Shown: positions 1 through 7,465, numbered from the stretch's first letter. The stretch is DNA of 29,159 nt from Akkermansiaceae bacterium UBA3385 (GCA_002358905.1 DEPT01000012.1:1-29159); one strand, 5' to 3'. Translations and numbers: made by a program. Notes: generated from the sequence alone by a model not told the origin.

Positions 1-480
1 TTCACCCGCGCCCTGCTGCGCGGCTGCAAGGAAATGGGGCTGCACACCTGCCTGGATACCTCCGGCCACCTCGGCTGCAATGCGGATGACGCCATGCTGG
101 CCGATACCGACCTGGTGCTGCTGGATATCAAGGCCTGGAACCCGGAGCAATACAAGCTTGTCACGGGACAGAACCTGCAACCCACACTCGATTTTGCCGA
201 GAAGCTGGCCGCGCGCGGTATCCCCATGTGGCTGCGCTATGTGCTGGTGCCCGGTCTCACCGACCAGCTGGAGGATATCACCGCTCTGGCTCGCTACGCC
301 GCCGGGCTGGGCAATGTGCAGCGGGTGGATGTGCTGCCCTTCCACCAGATGGGCAAGTTCAAATGGGGCGAACTGGGGCTCGAATACCCGCTCATGGAGC
401 TGGAGCCGCCGGAACCGGAGCTCACCAACGAAGTGCGCAGCATCTTCCGCGCCCACGGCTTCGCCAACTGCACACACTGA
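1..480 (+). CDS. pflA: pyruvate formate-lyase activating enzyme, C-terminal part
   Basis: The reading frame is open from base 1, so the gene starts outside the window; 159 codons remain. The visible part has the family run HTCLDTSGH (about residues 15-23 here), then DLVLLDIKAWNP, RYVLVPGLTD and LPFHQMGKFKW, all typical of the C-terminal half of the radical-SAM enzyme that installs the glycyl radical on pyruvate formate-lyase. The CX3CX2C iron-sulfur motif would lie upstream and cannot be checked. The protein ends FANCTH. Its last 62 bases recur, with two changes, at 1615-1676 beyond the acyltransferase gene. Family assignment is firm; the exact glycyl-radical partner is not shown, and a related glycyl-radical activase is possible. 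Confidence 0.88.
   Translation, partial: FTRALLRGCKEMGLHTCLDTSGHLGCNADDAMLADTDLVLLDIKAWNPEQYKLVTGQNLQPTLDFAEKLAARGIPMWLRYVLVPGLTDQLEDITALARYAAGLGNVQRVDVLPFHQMGKFKWGELGLEYPLMELEPPEPELTNEVRSIFRAHGFANCTH
419..480 (+). repeat. 62-bp direct repeat, copy 1 (pflA 3' end)
   Basis: This is the last 62 bases of pflA including the stop codon. It matches 1615-1676 at 60 of 62 positions. The offset is 1196 bp, and the low-GC acyltransferase gene lies between the copies. Confidence 0.95.
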
Positions 481-547
481 GCAATGACTCATTGTCAAAC
501 ATAATACGCCTCTTTCGACCGACTAAACATTTCTGAACACACCTCAC

Positions 548-1605
548 ATGAACAATCGCCTCTTCTTCATTGATTTTCTGCGTGTCGCGAGCGCCTTTAC
601 CATTCTATTTTTTCATTCCGTCATTCACATGGGATGCAGATATCCCTACCTGCAGTGTTTCTTTTCCCAAGGCGCCTCCGTTATGACGATGTTCTTCCTG
701 CTCTCAGGATTCATTGTCAGTGCACAATACAGTAACAAAAGTCTGTTAGTCCAGCCATCGCTAGGCAACTTTTACAAGAAAAAGCTGTTCTCAATTGTAC
801 CTGTGTATCTTGTTTTCTATGCAATCCATCTCATCTATTTCTGGAAACCGGGGAGACTGCTCGAAAACTTATTATTATTTCCTATCGAACTAACAATGAC
901 CCAATCATGGGTCGAAGGATTAGGGGGGCTCTCACATAATGGAGGCACTTGGTTCGTCTCTTGCCTTGTTTTTGCCATAATCATGGCGCCATTTATGAAC
1001 GAGATTTTCAGGCAGCTAACCAATAAGCAGAGATTCATAATTATTATCGGACTTGCCTTTATGACAATGTATGTTCCTATCGCAACAAAATTGCTTGGGC
1101 CCCAAATCTTTATGATAATCCGCTGTTGCGTTGTGGTGAGTTTGCCATTGGGATGCTCATATATCCCCTGTACCAACACATCAAAAAGACAGGTATACGG
1201 CCCTGTTATCTCAAACTAGCTTCGATTTTTTCCGCAGCTTTGCTCTTCCTCTCAATTACATTTTGCGCGTTATATCATTTCGGGGCCTACCCGGAATACA
1301 ACTTCATATGCATTCCTTCATTCATTGTACTCATTGTTCTTGGAGGAAATGCGTGGAACAATAATCAGTCAAAAATTCTAAACTCAATTATCCATTTCTT
1401 CAATTCTTTTACTTACGAGTTCTATTTATCTCAATTTTTCACATGGGGCATCACAGCCATGATTCTTCACAAAACGGGACTTCCATTCACCACAGTCTCA
1501 ATCATTCTCGTTGGATTCTCAGTTAGTACAATCCTAGGCTACTCTTTCTCACGGCTCATCTCTTTACCTGCAAAAAGATGGTTATCAACAATGTATATCA
1601 AATGA
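548..1605 (+). pseudogene. acyltransferase family 3 membrane protein, frameshifted
   Basis: Two overlapping frames together make one Acyl_transf_3 protein. The first (548-1219) begins MNNRLFFIDFLRVASAF and has the family's Arg...His signature in the first transmembrane segment (FLR then FFHSVIH). The second (from 1126 to 1605) continues with CGEFAIGMLIYPLY, the expected REF..GM-like block, and further hydrophobic segments. Joined near 1126-1135 they give about 350 residues, the usual family length, with many membrane spans. Such proteins O-acylate surface sugars or lipids. A one- or two-base indel near 1130 breaks the gene; a sequencing error cannot be excluded. The segment is clearly more AT-rich than its neighbours and lies between two copies of the pflA 3' end, which suggests acquisition. 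The ATG at 548 has no clear Shine-Dalgarno site. Confidence 0.8.
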
Positions 1606-1614
1606 TTAGCCTGA

Positions 1615-1676
1615 AGCTCACCAACGAGGTGCGCAGCATCTTCCGCACCCACGGCTTCGCCAACTGCACACACTGA
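1615..1676 (+). repeat. 62-bp direct repeat, copy 2 (orphan pflA tail)
   Basis: This is an orphan copy of the pflA 3' end, starting AGCTCACCAACGAGG and ending at the same TGA. It differs from copy 1 by a silent GAA to GAG change and a GCC to ACC (Ala to Thr) change. It therefore looks like the end of a related allele, not a fresh target-site duplication. Confidence 0.95.
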
Positions 1677-1680
1677 TGGG

Positions 1681-1775
1681 AGTGATTAATGATTAGTGAT
1701 TAGTGAAAAAACTCCGCGGGCTATTGCCCGGCTGCACCCTTCCAATTAATCATTAATCACTAACAATTAATCATT
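1681..1775. repeat. inverted-repeat element with inner hairpin
   Basis: The 15-base arms AGTGATTAATGATTA (1681-1695) and TAATCATTAATCACT (1747-1761) are perfect inverted copies, and further GATTAGT and ATTAATC heptads surround them. Inside sits a small CGGGC-TATT-GCCCG hairpin (1717-1730). The element lies between the convergent acyltransferase remnant and GNAT gene, so it may act as a two-way terminator or be a small miniature-element-like repeat. I cannot tell which. Confidence 0.7.
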
Positions 1776-2261
1776 CTACAACATGCGCTGGTAGTCCACC
1801 ACATCCAGCAGGCGGTTGAACTTGCAGCCTACCTGGGAGAAATGCGAGACCTTGCGAAAACCATGGCGCTGGTGGAAGGCGCAGCTTTTCTCGTTTTCCT
1901 GAGTAATGCAAGCGATAAGCGCCCGACACCCCGCGCGGCGGCATTCATCCACCAGCTTCTCCAGCAGCCTGTGGCCAATGCCCTGCCCGCAGCTCTCCGG
2001 CGCCAGATAAATGGAGATTTCCCAAGTACCGGCATAGGCAGCGCGTTCTTTCCAGGCGTGAGCATAGGCATAGCCTCGCACCTGTCCGGAATCCACCCAC
2101 ACTAGAAAGGGATAGGCCGCGGCAATCTGCTCGATTCTCGTACGCATATCTGCCACGCTTAGCGGCTCAGTCTCAAAGGAAATCGTGGTTTCCTGGACAT
2201 AGTAATTATAAATCCCCGCCAGGAACTCGGCATCATCACTGCACACAGGTCGTATCATCAT
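1776..2261 (-). CDS. GNAT N-acetyltransferase, phosphinothricin acetyltransferase-like
   Basis: The 161-residue protein starts MMIRPVCSDDAEFLAGIYNYYV and has the phosphinothricin-type early block ETTISFETEPLS (about 24-35). The acetyl-CoA loop is CGQGIGHRLL (about 91-100), followed by RRAGCRALIACITQEN and FHQRHGFRKVSHFSQVGCKF, the family's C-terminal half. It should transfer acetyl from acetyl-CoA to the amino group of a small molecule; methionine sulfoximine or phosphinothricin-like substrates are typical for the family but not proven here. A clear AAAGGAG Shine-Dalgarno site lies just upstream of two tandem ATGs, and the second (2258) has the better spacing. It stands alone between an inverted repeat and the tRNA-Glu terminator. 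Confidence 0.85.
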   Translation of the reverse strand: MMIRPVCSDDAEFLAGIYNYYVQETTISFETEPLSVADMRTRIEQIAAAYPFLVWVDSGQVRGYAYAHAWKERAAYAGTWEISIYLAPESCGQGIGHRLLEKLVDECRRAGCRALIACITQENEKSCAFHQRHGFRKVSHFSQVGCKFNRLLDVVDYQRML

Positions 2262-2280
2262 CTTCTCCTTTCACCTACGG

Positions 2281-2311
2281 AAAACGAAAAACCCGAGGCG
2301 TTAACCTCGGG
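2281..2311 (-). terminator. rho-independent terminator of tRNA-Glu
   Basis: The stem CCCGAGG (2292-2298) pairs with CCTCGGG (2305-2311) around a six-base loop. Read leftward it is followed by TTTTTCGTTTT, so it terminates the leftward tRNA-Glu transcript before the GNAT gene. Confidence 0.88.
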
Positions 2312-2321
2312 TCTTTCTGAG

Positions 2322-2393
2322 CATCCCCACGCGGATTCGAACCGCGGTTCTATGACTGAGAATCATATGTCCTAACCCCTAGACGATGGGGAC
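2322..2393 (-). tRNA. tRNA-Glu (anticodon CTC)
   Basis: The reverse strand folds as a full cloverleaf: acceptor GTCCCCA/TGGGGAT (with a G-U pair at the end), D arm GTC...GAC, anticodon stem TATGA/TCATA with loop TTCTCAG giving anticodon CTC, T arm CGCGG-TTCGAAT-CCGCG, and discriminator G. It is 72 nt without an encoded CCA. The CTC isoacceptor reads GAG. Confidence 0.93.
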
Positions 2394-2427
2394 TTTCTTA
2401 TGATGCTCGCAGCGTGGCTGCGGGCAA

Positions 2428-2456
2428 ATTATACACAGACTCCCCTCTCACGTCAA
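2428..2456 (-). promoter_or_regulatory. sigma-70-type promoter of tRNA-Glu
   Basis: On the reverse strand, -35 TTGACG (2451-2456) and a perfect -10 TATAAT (2428-2433) are 17 bp apart, about 35 bp before the tRNA. Confidence 0.88.
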
Positions 2457-2527
2457 GCGAAATCTGAAAAAAAATCGCACAGAAAAAGATTTTTTGTCAG
2501 AATATCTCCGCATGTAACAGAAAAAAC

Positions 2528-2556
2528 TTGCGTGTCTGTGCATCATACGCTAGTAT
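2528..2556 (+). promoter_or_regulatory. sigma-70-type promoter of tRNA-Ser
   Basis: TTGCGT (2528-2533) and TAGTAT (2551-2556) are exactly 17 bp apart and 35 bp upstream of the tRNA. It faces away from the tRNA-Glu promoter. Confidence 0.7.
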
Positions 2557-2590
2557 TCACCCCAGCACGCCACCGTGCCTGCAAAACCCC

Positions 2591-2677
2591 GGATGGGTGG
2601 CAGAGCGGTTTAATGCAGCGGTCTTGAAAACCGCCGAAGGTTAATCCCTTCCGTGGGTTCGAATCCCACCCCATCCG
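2591..2677 (+). tRNA. tRNA-Ser (anticodon TGA)
   Basis: A class II cloverleaf of 87 nt. The acceptor is GGATGGG/CCCATCC with discriminator G. The anticodon loop CTTGAAA gives TGA, the long variable arm is typical of serine, and the T arm contains GGTTCGAATCC. CCA is not encoded. The accessory island starts directly after it, so its 3' end is a candidate integration site, although I found no second copy of that end in the window. Confidence 0.95.
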
Positions 2678-2682
2678 TTACC

Positions 2683-2717
2683 AAAAAAGCACGCTGAATC
2701 AACCAGCGTGCTTTTTT
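2683..2717 (+). terminator. rho-independent terminator of tRNA-Ser
   Basis: The stem GCACGCTG (2689-2696) and CAGCGTGC (2704-2711) is preceded by six A and followed by six T, so it could work in both directions. Confidence 0.92.
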
Positions 2718-3075
2718 GTTCGCATTTTCCACACAGGAAAGCGCCCCACTCTAAAAAGAAGATGGTAAAATCTGATCGGGGCGATAGGAATAATAACATT
2801 GATAATTCAACACCTTACATCCATAATGTGACAGGTTGCGTGACACTATACCCGGAAACAAAGCTCCCTTCAGTTTTTTTGTCATACAGCAGGCAGTACA
2901 GGCCGGCACAAGTTATTCAACGAACTTCCCTGCCCGATCCCTACGCCTGGGGGAGTGTTCCCGTAACGTGGGGATGATATATCATTTTAAGAGCGATTCG
3001 TCAACCCCGGTGTTTGTTCAGTTTTCGCGACAGAGGCACCGGCTCCAGCTCACGATGCGAAGGATTAGCTATAGA

Positions 3076-3112
3076 ACCGGCAGTTATCCGAAATTTTAGG
3101 ATAACTGCCGGT
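3076..3112. terminator. 14-bp perfect hairpin, terminator-like
   Basis: ACCGGCAGTTATCC (3076-3089) and GGATAACTGCCGGT (3099-3112) pair perfectly around a nine-base loop. On the plus strand it is followed by GTTACTTTTTGTTACCTTTTT, so it resembles a rightward terminator. No gene ending just upstream was found. Confidence 0.6.
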
Positions 3113-3156
3113 GTTACTTTTTGTTACCTTTTTCAGATTGAGGGTTACACTTTTTG
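3113..3156. repeat. three GTTAC-(n)-TTTTT repeats
   Basis: GTTACTTTTT (3113), GTTACCTTTTT (3123) and GTTACACTTTTT (3144) follow the hairpin. On the other strand they read AAAAAG(n)GTAAC, reminiscent of the A-tract repeats before the ATPase gene at 7440 and of AAAAAGTACACCC near 29098. Confidence 0.55.
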
Positions 3157-3504
3157 CGATTTTTTTCCGACTGCCCATCCTGTACCGGAGCATTTTCGAT
3201 GGAAAAAGCGGCGCATCAACCCTATCTCAATGACGATTTACACATTTAACTGTCGATAAGGGATGCGAATCCGACTACTCCGGCTCCTACGTTCAAATGA
3301 TCTTCTATGCTTTGATGACGATGTAACACTTTCCCCTTCAGGAAATGCCCCCGCTTAGACTCTAAAATGACTATATCAAAATGACCTCTTGGGTACAATT
3401 AAAATTCCAGCAAAGCACTACCGCCGGGAGATAACTACCACCAAAACGGAGAGTGTGATTGCTATCACTTCGTAGCTGCCAGGTCTTTGAGCTTTTAAAG
3501 AATC

Positions 3505-4680
3505 TTACCGAGACTTCTTTTTTCTAAGTCTGGCTATTTCCTCGAGTAGAGATTCACCTCTGTTATGGTAATATTTCTCTTTGGTTCTCATTATTTTACG
3601 CACAAAAGCCTCGGCATCATCATATCTCTTGGCCTTGATATACATGAGTGCAAGTTCATATGTCCAGCCTACGCCTTCAAATATTAAACCTTGTTTGCTC
3701 CACAATTGTTCCCAGAATTGTATGTAGGCATCCAAATCGTTGGAAGCATGGTAGCGCTTACGGGCGCTCTGCACAGCCTCAATTTGTTTATCCTGATTCA
3801 ATAGTTCCTGATATCCTTCGGGATCGTTCTCCTTGACGAAATCATAGGTGGCTCTATGCTGTTCTTCCGCGTTTTGTTGGCGAATACGCTCCTGCGTTTC
3901 AACAATGGTTTTCCAATCCGATTTGTTCCCGGATCCTAATAGTTTATTGATAGACCAGACATTGAAGTGTTCCGGGGTGTCGTCAGCGGAACGTTCAGAG
4001 GCTTTTGTCTCCCATTTGATTCCGTCTTCTTCATCATAGGACACAGATATTGAAATGCCTGAATGCGCGCTTGTTTTTCCGTGTGCCTGGTGCATATAGG
4101 GAACATATGCATTGTCCTCTAATTCCTGTTTGCCGAGCTTGGTCAATTGGTATTTCTGCTGCAATCCTGCAGCAAAGAAGACAGCATCCGGCAGATGCTT
4201 CTGAGCTCGTTCCACTAATTCTGCTTTTTTCCCTTTCAGAGCTAAACCGTGGGTAGCCAGAATTTCTTTTAGTTGAGGAATGGTCAGCGTTTTGGCTGAT
4301 TCTTTGATTGAAGCAAGAGCAATGAATCCTCTAGTCTCAAGAGTCTTCAAGATTGCATCAACATCATTGATGCCATATTCGTACCACCAAAAACCCTGAT
4401 AGCCGCTTTTGGGGTGTGGGAAGTGTCCTTTTGTACAATAATGCAAGAGTAATATCTCGGCGGGGTACAAGCCACGCTCCGACGGGATAGCGGTTCTCTT
4501 TCGCGCCTCAAAAGTAATGATGTGGTTTTCACCAAATCTGCCCGGGTTCACGATAGCGGGCAACTTTGCCTCTTCATCAGAAAGCGAGTCCTGATATATC
4601 GGGTGCGGCGGCAGTTTCTCTGCTGGAGTGCTTTCAATCTTTGATTCCTGCTTGCGTCTGAAAAAATCAAATAATCCCAT
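3505..4680 (-). CDS. SAP-domain protein of unknown function
   Basis: The 391-residue protein starts MGLFDFFRRKQESK, a short basic N terminus. Residues about 131-163 (LTIPQLKEILATHGLALKG, then KKAELVERAQKHL) form a SAP motif, a helix-extended-loop-helix associated with DNA binding. Residues about 70-125 contain aromatic-rich FWWYEYGIND, and the C terminus ends in a basic stretch, RLRKKKSR. A region at about 330-380 (YELALMYIKAKRYDDAEAF) looks like one TPR-like helix pair. It sits alone on the minus strand next to the DUF4268-type gene, separated by a short gap with a palindrome. The gene is more AT-rich than the core block and lies in the accessory island. Its role is unknown; DNA association is an inference from the SAP motif only. 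Confidence 0.75.
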   Translation of the reverse strand: MGLFDFFRRKQESKIESTPAEKLPPHPIYQDSLSDEEAKLPAIVNPGRFGENHIITFEARKRTAIPSERGLYPAEILLLHYCTKGHFPHPKSGYQGFWWYEYGINDVDAILKTLETRGFIALASIKESAKTLTIPQLKEILATHGLALKGKKAELVERAQKHLPDAVFFAAGLQQKYQLTKLGKQELEDNAYVPYMHQAHGKTSAHSGISISVSYDEEDGIKWETKASERSADDTPEHFNVWSINKLLGSGNKSDWKTIVETQERIRQQNAEEQHRATYDFVKENDPEGYQELLNQDKQIEAVQSARKRYHASNDLDAYIQFWEQLWSKQGLIFEGVGWTYELALMYIKAKRYDDAEAFVRKIMRTKEKYYHNRGESLLEEIARLRKKKSR

Positions 4681-4735
4681 AGCGGTATAAAATAAATCAT
4701 CTATTCGCTAGTGTCCTAATCCTTTCATAAGAACC

Positions 4736-4749
4736 TGTATGTACATACA
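4736..4749. promoter_or_regulatory. 14-bp perfect palindrome, possible operator
   Basis: TGTATGTACATACA is its own reverse complement and lies between the SAP-domain gene start (4680) and the DUF4268-type gene end (4785), about 56 bp before the former. It may be the operator of the SAP gene. With its left flank it resembles an E. coli-type LexA box, but LexA in Verrucomicrobiota is reported to use a different motif. Confidence 0.45.
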
Positions 4750-4784
4750 TCATGCTAGACTATGCTCTCACCTGAGACGAGGTA

Positions 4785-5723
4785 TCAACCAACCCTGGGT
4801 TTGAATACCTTGCGAATGCGAAGCGATTTCTCTCGCATCCACGCAAATAACTCAGGCCAAGTCTCTCTATTTCTAAGGTCGCACTTGTGGATCTTGTTTA
4901 TAGTGCAATCCTTGTTTGCCTCAGTCCAAATCATTTTGCAGCCCATCTCGTCCTCGATAGCGCCGGCCTCATTACGCAGCTCCGCAAACAGATCCTTATC
5001 GCCGCTGATATACAAAAGTGCAGTAACGTGATTTTTCTGTGTATTAACTCTAAGAGAAATAACGCAGGTTGAGTTTCCAATGCTAAGATCGTACCACGCT
5101 TGTGCATGAGCCTTGCGCAAACTAAATACCTGCATAAACTCATCATCTTCTTTCGCTGCATCACGGAACGCAGACCAGAACTCCAACTGGAACAATTTAG
5201 TATCACTCTGGGGACCACTTTCCTTTACGGACTTAGCCCACTCATTCGGTTGTTCAACTACGTTAAACTTAACAGCCGTTCGTGAGTTATCAATCTTCCA
5301 TAATTCTATTTCGATTAAGAAGAATCCCAATGAGTTATCAGTTCGCTGATTAAGCCATTCTATGGCTTGTCTGTGTTCATCTCTCGCTTTTTTGACTACC
5401 CAGATCACCACATCTGCCGACTTGCCGGAAGCATATGTGATGAGTTTGCCGAGATGATCGTGGTCAGTAGCCTCAAGTTGATTTTCTATAATGATACGGC
5501 GATTTGTTCCTTCCTCCTTAACAAAGATATCTGCACTGAAAGCCCCTACCGCCGATTCCTTTTCTTCTAGAACCAGATCCAGGCCTACTGCATCTCCAAG
5601 CAATTTCAAGTTTTCTTCCTTTGCAAGCCACGGAGTAAAATCTCTAGCCTCATCTGGCCAAATGCTACGCAGATTGTCCACTCGGGTAATAACACCCAAA
5701 TCTATCGTTTTATTGTTTGCCAT
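4785..5723 (-). CDS. DUF4268-type protein with PD-(D/E)XK nuclease-like N-terminal domain
   Basis: I chose the ATG at 5723 (312 residues, MANNKTIDLGVITRVDNLR) because an AAGGTG ribosome site sits six bases ahead; a GTG three codons earlier is also possible. The N-terminal half has FSADIFVKEEG and RRIIIENQLEATDHDHLGKL, the D...ExQ arrangement of PD-(D/E)XK-like nuclease folds. The middle has WVVKKARDEHRQAIEWLN and FFLIEIELW. The C-terminal half (VEQPNEWAKSVK to the end) fits the DUF4268 domain. Proteins of this layout occur in defence and mobile-element settings, but their function is not settled. A minus-strand promoter lies directly upstream. Nuclease activity is an inference; the Lys of the classical motif is Gln here. 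Confidence 0.72.
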   Translation of the reverse strand: MANNKTIDLGVITRVDNLRSIWPDEARDFTPWLAKEENLKLLGDAVGLDLVLEEKESAVGAFSADIFVKEEGTNRRIIIENQLEATDHDHLGKLITYASGKSADVVIWVVKKARDEHRQAIEWLNQRTDNSLGFFLIEIELWKIDNSRTAVKFNVVEQPNEWAKSVKESGPQSDTKLFQLEFWSAFRDAAKEDDEFMQVFSLRKAHAQAWYDLSIGNSTCVISLRVNTQKNHVTALLYISGDKDLFAELRNEAGAIEDEMGCKMIWTEANKDCTINKIHKCDLRNRETWPELFAWMREKSLRIRKVFKPRVG

Positions 5724-5747
5724 GCCAATCACCTTATCGTTATCAGT

Positions 5748-5775
5748 ATTCTACCAGCCGAAATTGAGAATGCAA
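5748..5775 (-). promoter_or_regulatory. promoter of the DUF4268-type gene
   Basis: On the reverse strand, TTGCAT (5770-5775) and TAGAAT (5748-5753) are 16 bp apart and 25 bp before the chosen ATG. Confidence 0.6.
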
Positions 5776-5838
5776 GCGGATACCTTCCTGCGCTTCATTT
5801 ATTCTTGTGTCAACCCTGCTGAATATGCACCTCTCGTC

Positions 5839-5867
5839 TTGCATGCTAGTGGCATCTCGTGTACACT
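5839..5867 (+). promoter_or_regulatory. promoter of the Y-family polymerase, with palindrome over the -10
   Basis: TTGCAT (5839-5844) and TACACT (5862-5867) are 17 bp apart. The palindrome GTGTACAC (5859-5866) covers the -10 box, a natural place for a repressor. Transcription would start near 5874, leaving only a few bases before the ATG at 5880. Confidence 0.6.
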
Positions 5868-5879
5868 GTTCCACCACGG

Positions 5880-7382
5880 ATGCAGCCTAAATCGTACATC
5901 GCCATTGATCTCAAATCTTTCTACGCCTCTGTTGAGTGCATAGAGCGCGGGCTTGATCCGCTTGATACGAATCTGGTGGTGGCGGATGAGTCTCGCACCG
6001 ACAAGACAATATGCCTGGCAGTGACGCCGGCGCTCAAATCCTACGGTATTCCCGGCAGGCCTAGATTGTTTGAAGTGAGACAGAAAGTGGATGAGGTGAA
6101 CCGGGAGCGTCGTTACAAAGCACGTGGGCTTCAGGGCGAGTCTCATTCGTATGCGGAACTTCATCGCGACGCCCGGCTTGCTCTGGACTTCATCATTGCC
6201 CCACCACGCATGGCGTACTACATGGAGTACAGCACGCGGATTTACAACGTGTACACCAAGTATGTCTCCTCCGAGCATATTGTCGTCTACTCCATCGACG
6301 AAGTGTTCATCGATGCCACTCCTTATCTGGCAACCTACCGCTGTACGGCACATGAGCTGGCGCGTCGCATTATCAGAGATGTACTGACCAGCACCGGCAT
6401 CACGGCTACCGCCGGCATCGGCACTAACCTGTATCTGGCCAAGGTAGCTATGGATATCGTGGCAAAGCATATCCCGGCGGATGCAGAAGGCGTACGCATC
6501 GCCGATCTGGATGGGATGAGCTACCGCCGCATGCTGTGGAATCACCGCCCGCTTACGGACTTCTGGCGTGTGGGAAAAGGCTACGTACGGAAGCTGGAGC
6601 AACATGGTCTCTATACCATGGGCGATATAGCCCGGCGTTCGGTGCAGAATGAGGAATCCCTGTACCGCATGTTCGGCAAGAATGCCGAGCTGCTCATCGA
6701 CCACGCATGGGGCTGGGAGCCTTGTACTGTAGAAGCAATCAAAGCCTATCACCCGGAGAGCAAGAGCCTTGGTTCCGGGCAGGTACTGCACGAGCCCTAT
6801 ACCCCGGAGAAAGCAAAGCTGGTGTTGCGGGAGATGGCTGATCTCCTCGTGTTGGATTTGGTTGAGAAAGGATTAGTGACTGACCAGATAGTCATCACGG
6901 TAGGCTATGATATCGAGAACCTTACCGACCCGGTACGCCGCAGGCAATACCAGGGTGCTATCACGACCGATGCCTACGGGCGAGAGGTGCCGGCTCATTC
7001 CCACGGCACACACAACCTTGGCCGCTACACGTCCTCCACGAAGCTGATTCTGCAAGCCGTCACCGAGCTGGCTGACAGGCTCGTGGATATGAATCTGCTG
7101 GTGCGCCGGCTTAATATCGTTGCCAATCACGTTATCCCGGAGGACAAAGCGCCGCAGCAGGAACAATCAATGCAGCAGCTCAACCTCTTTACCGATTACG
7201 AGGCCGAGGCAGCCCGGAAGGAAGAGGAAGACGCGCAGCTGAACAAAGAACGCAAGATGCAGCAAGCCCTGCTAAGCATCAGAGGCAAGTTTGGCAAGAA
7301 TGCCATCCTCCGGGGTATGAATCTGGAAGCAGGAGCCACCACCCGCGATCGCAACGAGCAGATAGGAGGACACAAGGCATGA
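5880..7382 (+). CDS. Y-family translesion DNA polymerase, UvrX/UmuC type
   Basis: The 500-residue protein is predicted to copy past DNA lesions. The catalytic acidic residues are in YIAIDLKSFYASVEC (Asp10) and VVYSIDEVFID (Asp140, Glu141). ATAGIGTNLYLAKVAMDI and DFWRVGKG follow, as in the fingers and thumb of the family. QLNLF near residue 430 fits the beta-clamp binding motif. The protein resembles the UvrX polymerases carried by Gram-positive plasmids and conjugative elements, which are usually followed by a YolD-like gene. The frame extends to a GTG at 5859, but that codon lies in the promoter -10, so I start at 5880. Its TGA overlaps the ATG of a truncated yolD copy (7379). Confidence 0.9.
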   Translation: MQPKSYIAIDLKSFYASVECIERGLDPLDTNLVVADESRTDKTICLAVTPALKSYGIPGRPRLFEVRQKVDEVNRERRYKARGLQGESHSYAELHRDARLALDFIIAPPRMAYYMEYSTRIYNVYTKYVSSEHIVVYSIDEVFIDATPYLATYRCTAHELARRIIRDVLTSTGITATAGIGTNLYLAKVAMDIVAKHIPADAEGVRIADLDGMSYRRMLWNHRPLTDFWRVGKGYVRKLEQHGLYTMGDIARRSVQNEESLYRMFGKNAELLIDHAWGWEPCTVEAIKAYHPESKSLGSGQVLHEPYTPEKAKLVLREMADLLVLDLVEKGLVTDQIVITVGYDIENLTDPVRRRQYQGAITTDAYGREVPAHSHGTHNLGRYTSSTKLILQAVTELADRLVDMNLLVRRLNIVANHVIPEDKAPQQEQSMQQLNLFTDYEAEAARKEEEDAQLNKERKMQQALLSIRGKFGKNAILRGMNLEAGATTRDRNEQIGGHKA

Positions 7383-7420
7383 GGTACGATGCAGAAGACA
7401 AATACGCAGATATAATCCGG
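7325..7420 (+). repeat. direct repeat, copy A (polymerase/yolD junction)
   Basis: It covers the last codons of the polymerase gene and the first codons of yolD. It aligns with 8946-9041 at an offset of 1621 bp, with near identity from about 7340 to 7415. Confidence 0.92.
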
Positions 7421-7465
7421 CTTCCCCAGCTTGCTTTTTCAAAAAATGTGGAAAAACGACATTAA
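7379..7465 (+). pseudogene. truncated yolD 5' fragment
   Basis: The ATG overlaps the polymerase stop (ATGA) and is preceded by AGGAGG. The first 13 codons read MRYDAEDKYADII, identical to the intact yolD-like gene at 9000. The frame then leaves the homology, running LAFSKNVEKRH to a stop after 28 codons, inside the repeats before the ATPase gene. It is what remains of the original partner gene after the ATPase segment came in. Confidence 0.85.

Larger units (their letters stand above)
2718..3504. other. about 780 bp without a convincing gene
   Basis: Short open frames exist here (for example 2836-3099, whose later codons 2974-3099 would read MIYHFKSDSSTPVFVQF), but none has a good ribosome site or a family I recognise. 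The stretch holds a strong hairpin (3076-3112) and three GTTAC-plus-T-tract repeats. It may be a degraded mobile sequence or carry a small RNA; nothing more can be supported. Confidence 0.5.

Noticed and set aside
2708..3259. Overlapping open frames of 81-89 codons
   Set aside because: They use weak starts, lack ribosome sites, cross the strong hairpin and match no family I know.
4736..4749. Host LexA box
   Set aside because: It resembles the proteobacterial box, but Verrucomicrobiota LexA is reported to use a TGTTC-N4-GAACA motif, and the gene next to it is not a known SOS gene.
5859..5879. GTG start for the polymerase, seven codons upstream
   Set aside because: It lies within the -10 region of the promoter; the ATG at 5880 gives the normal family N terminus.
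5799..6791. Minus-strand frame of 330 codons under the Y-family polymerase
   Set aside because: It is antisense to the real gene, and no domain is visible.
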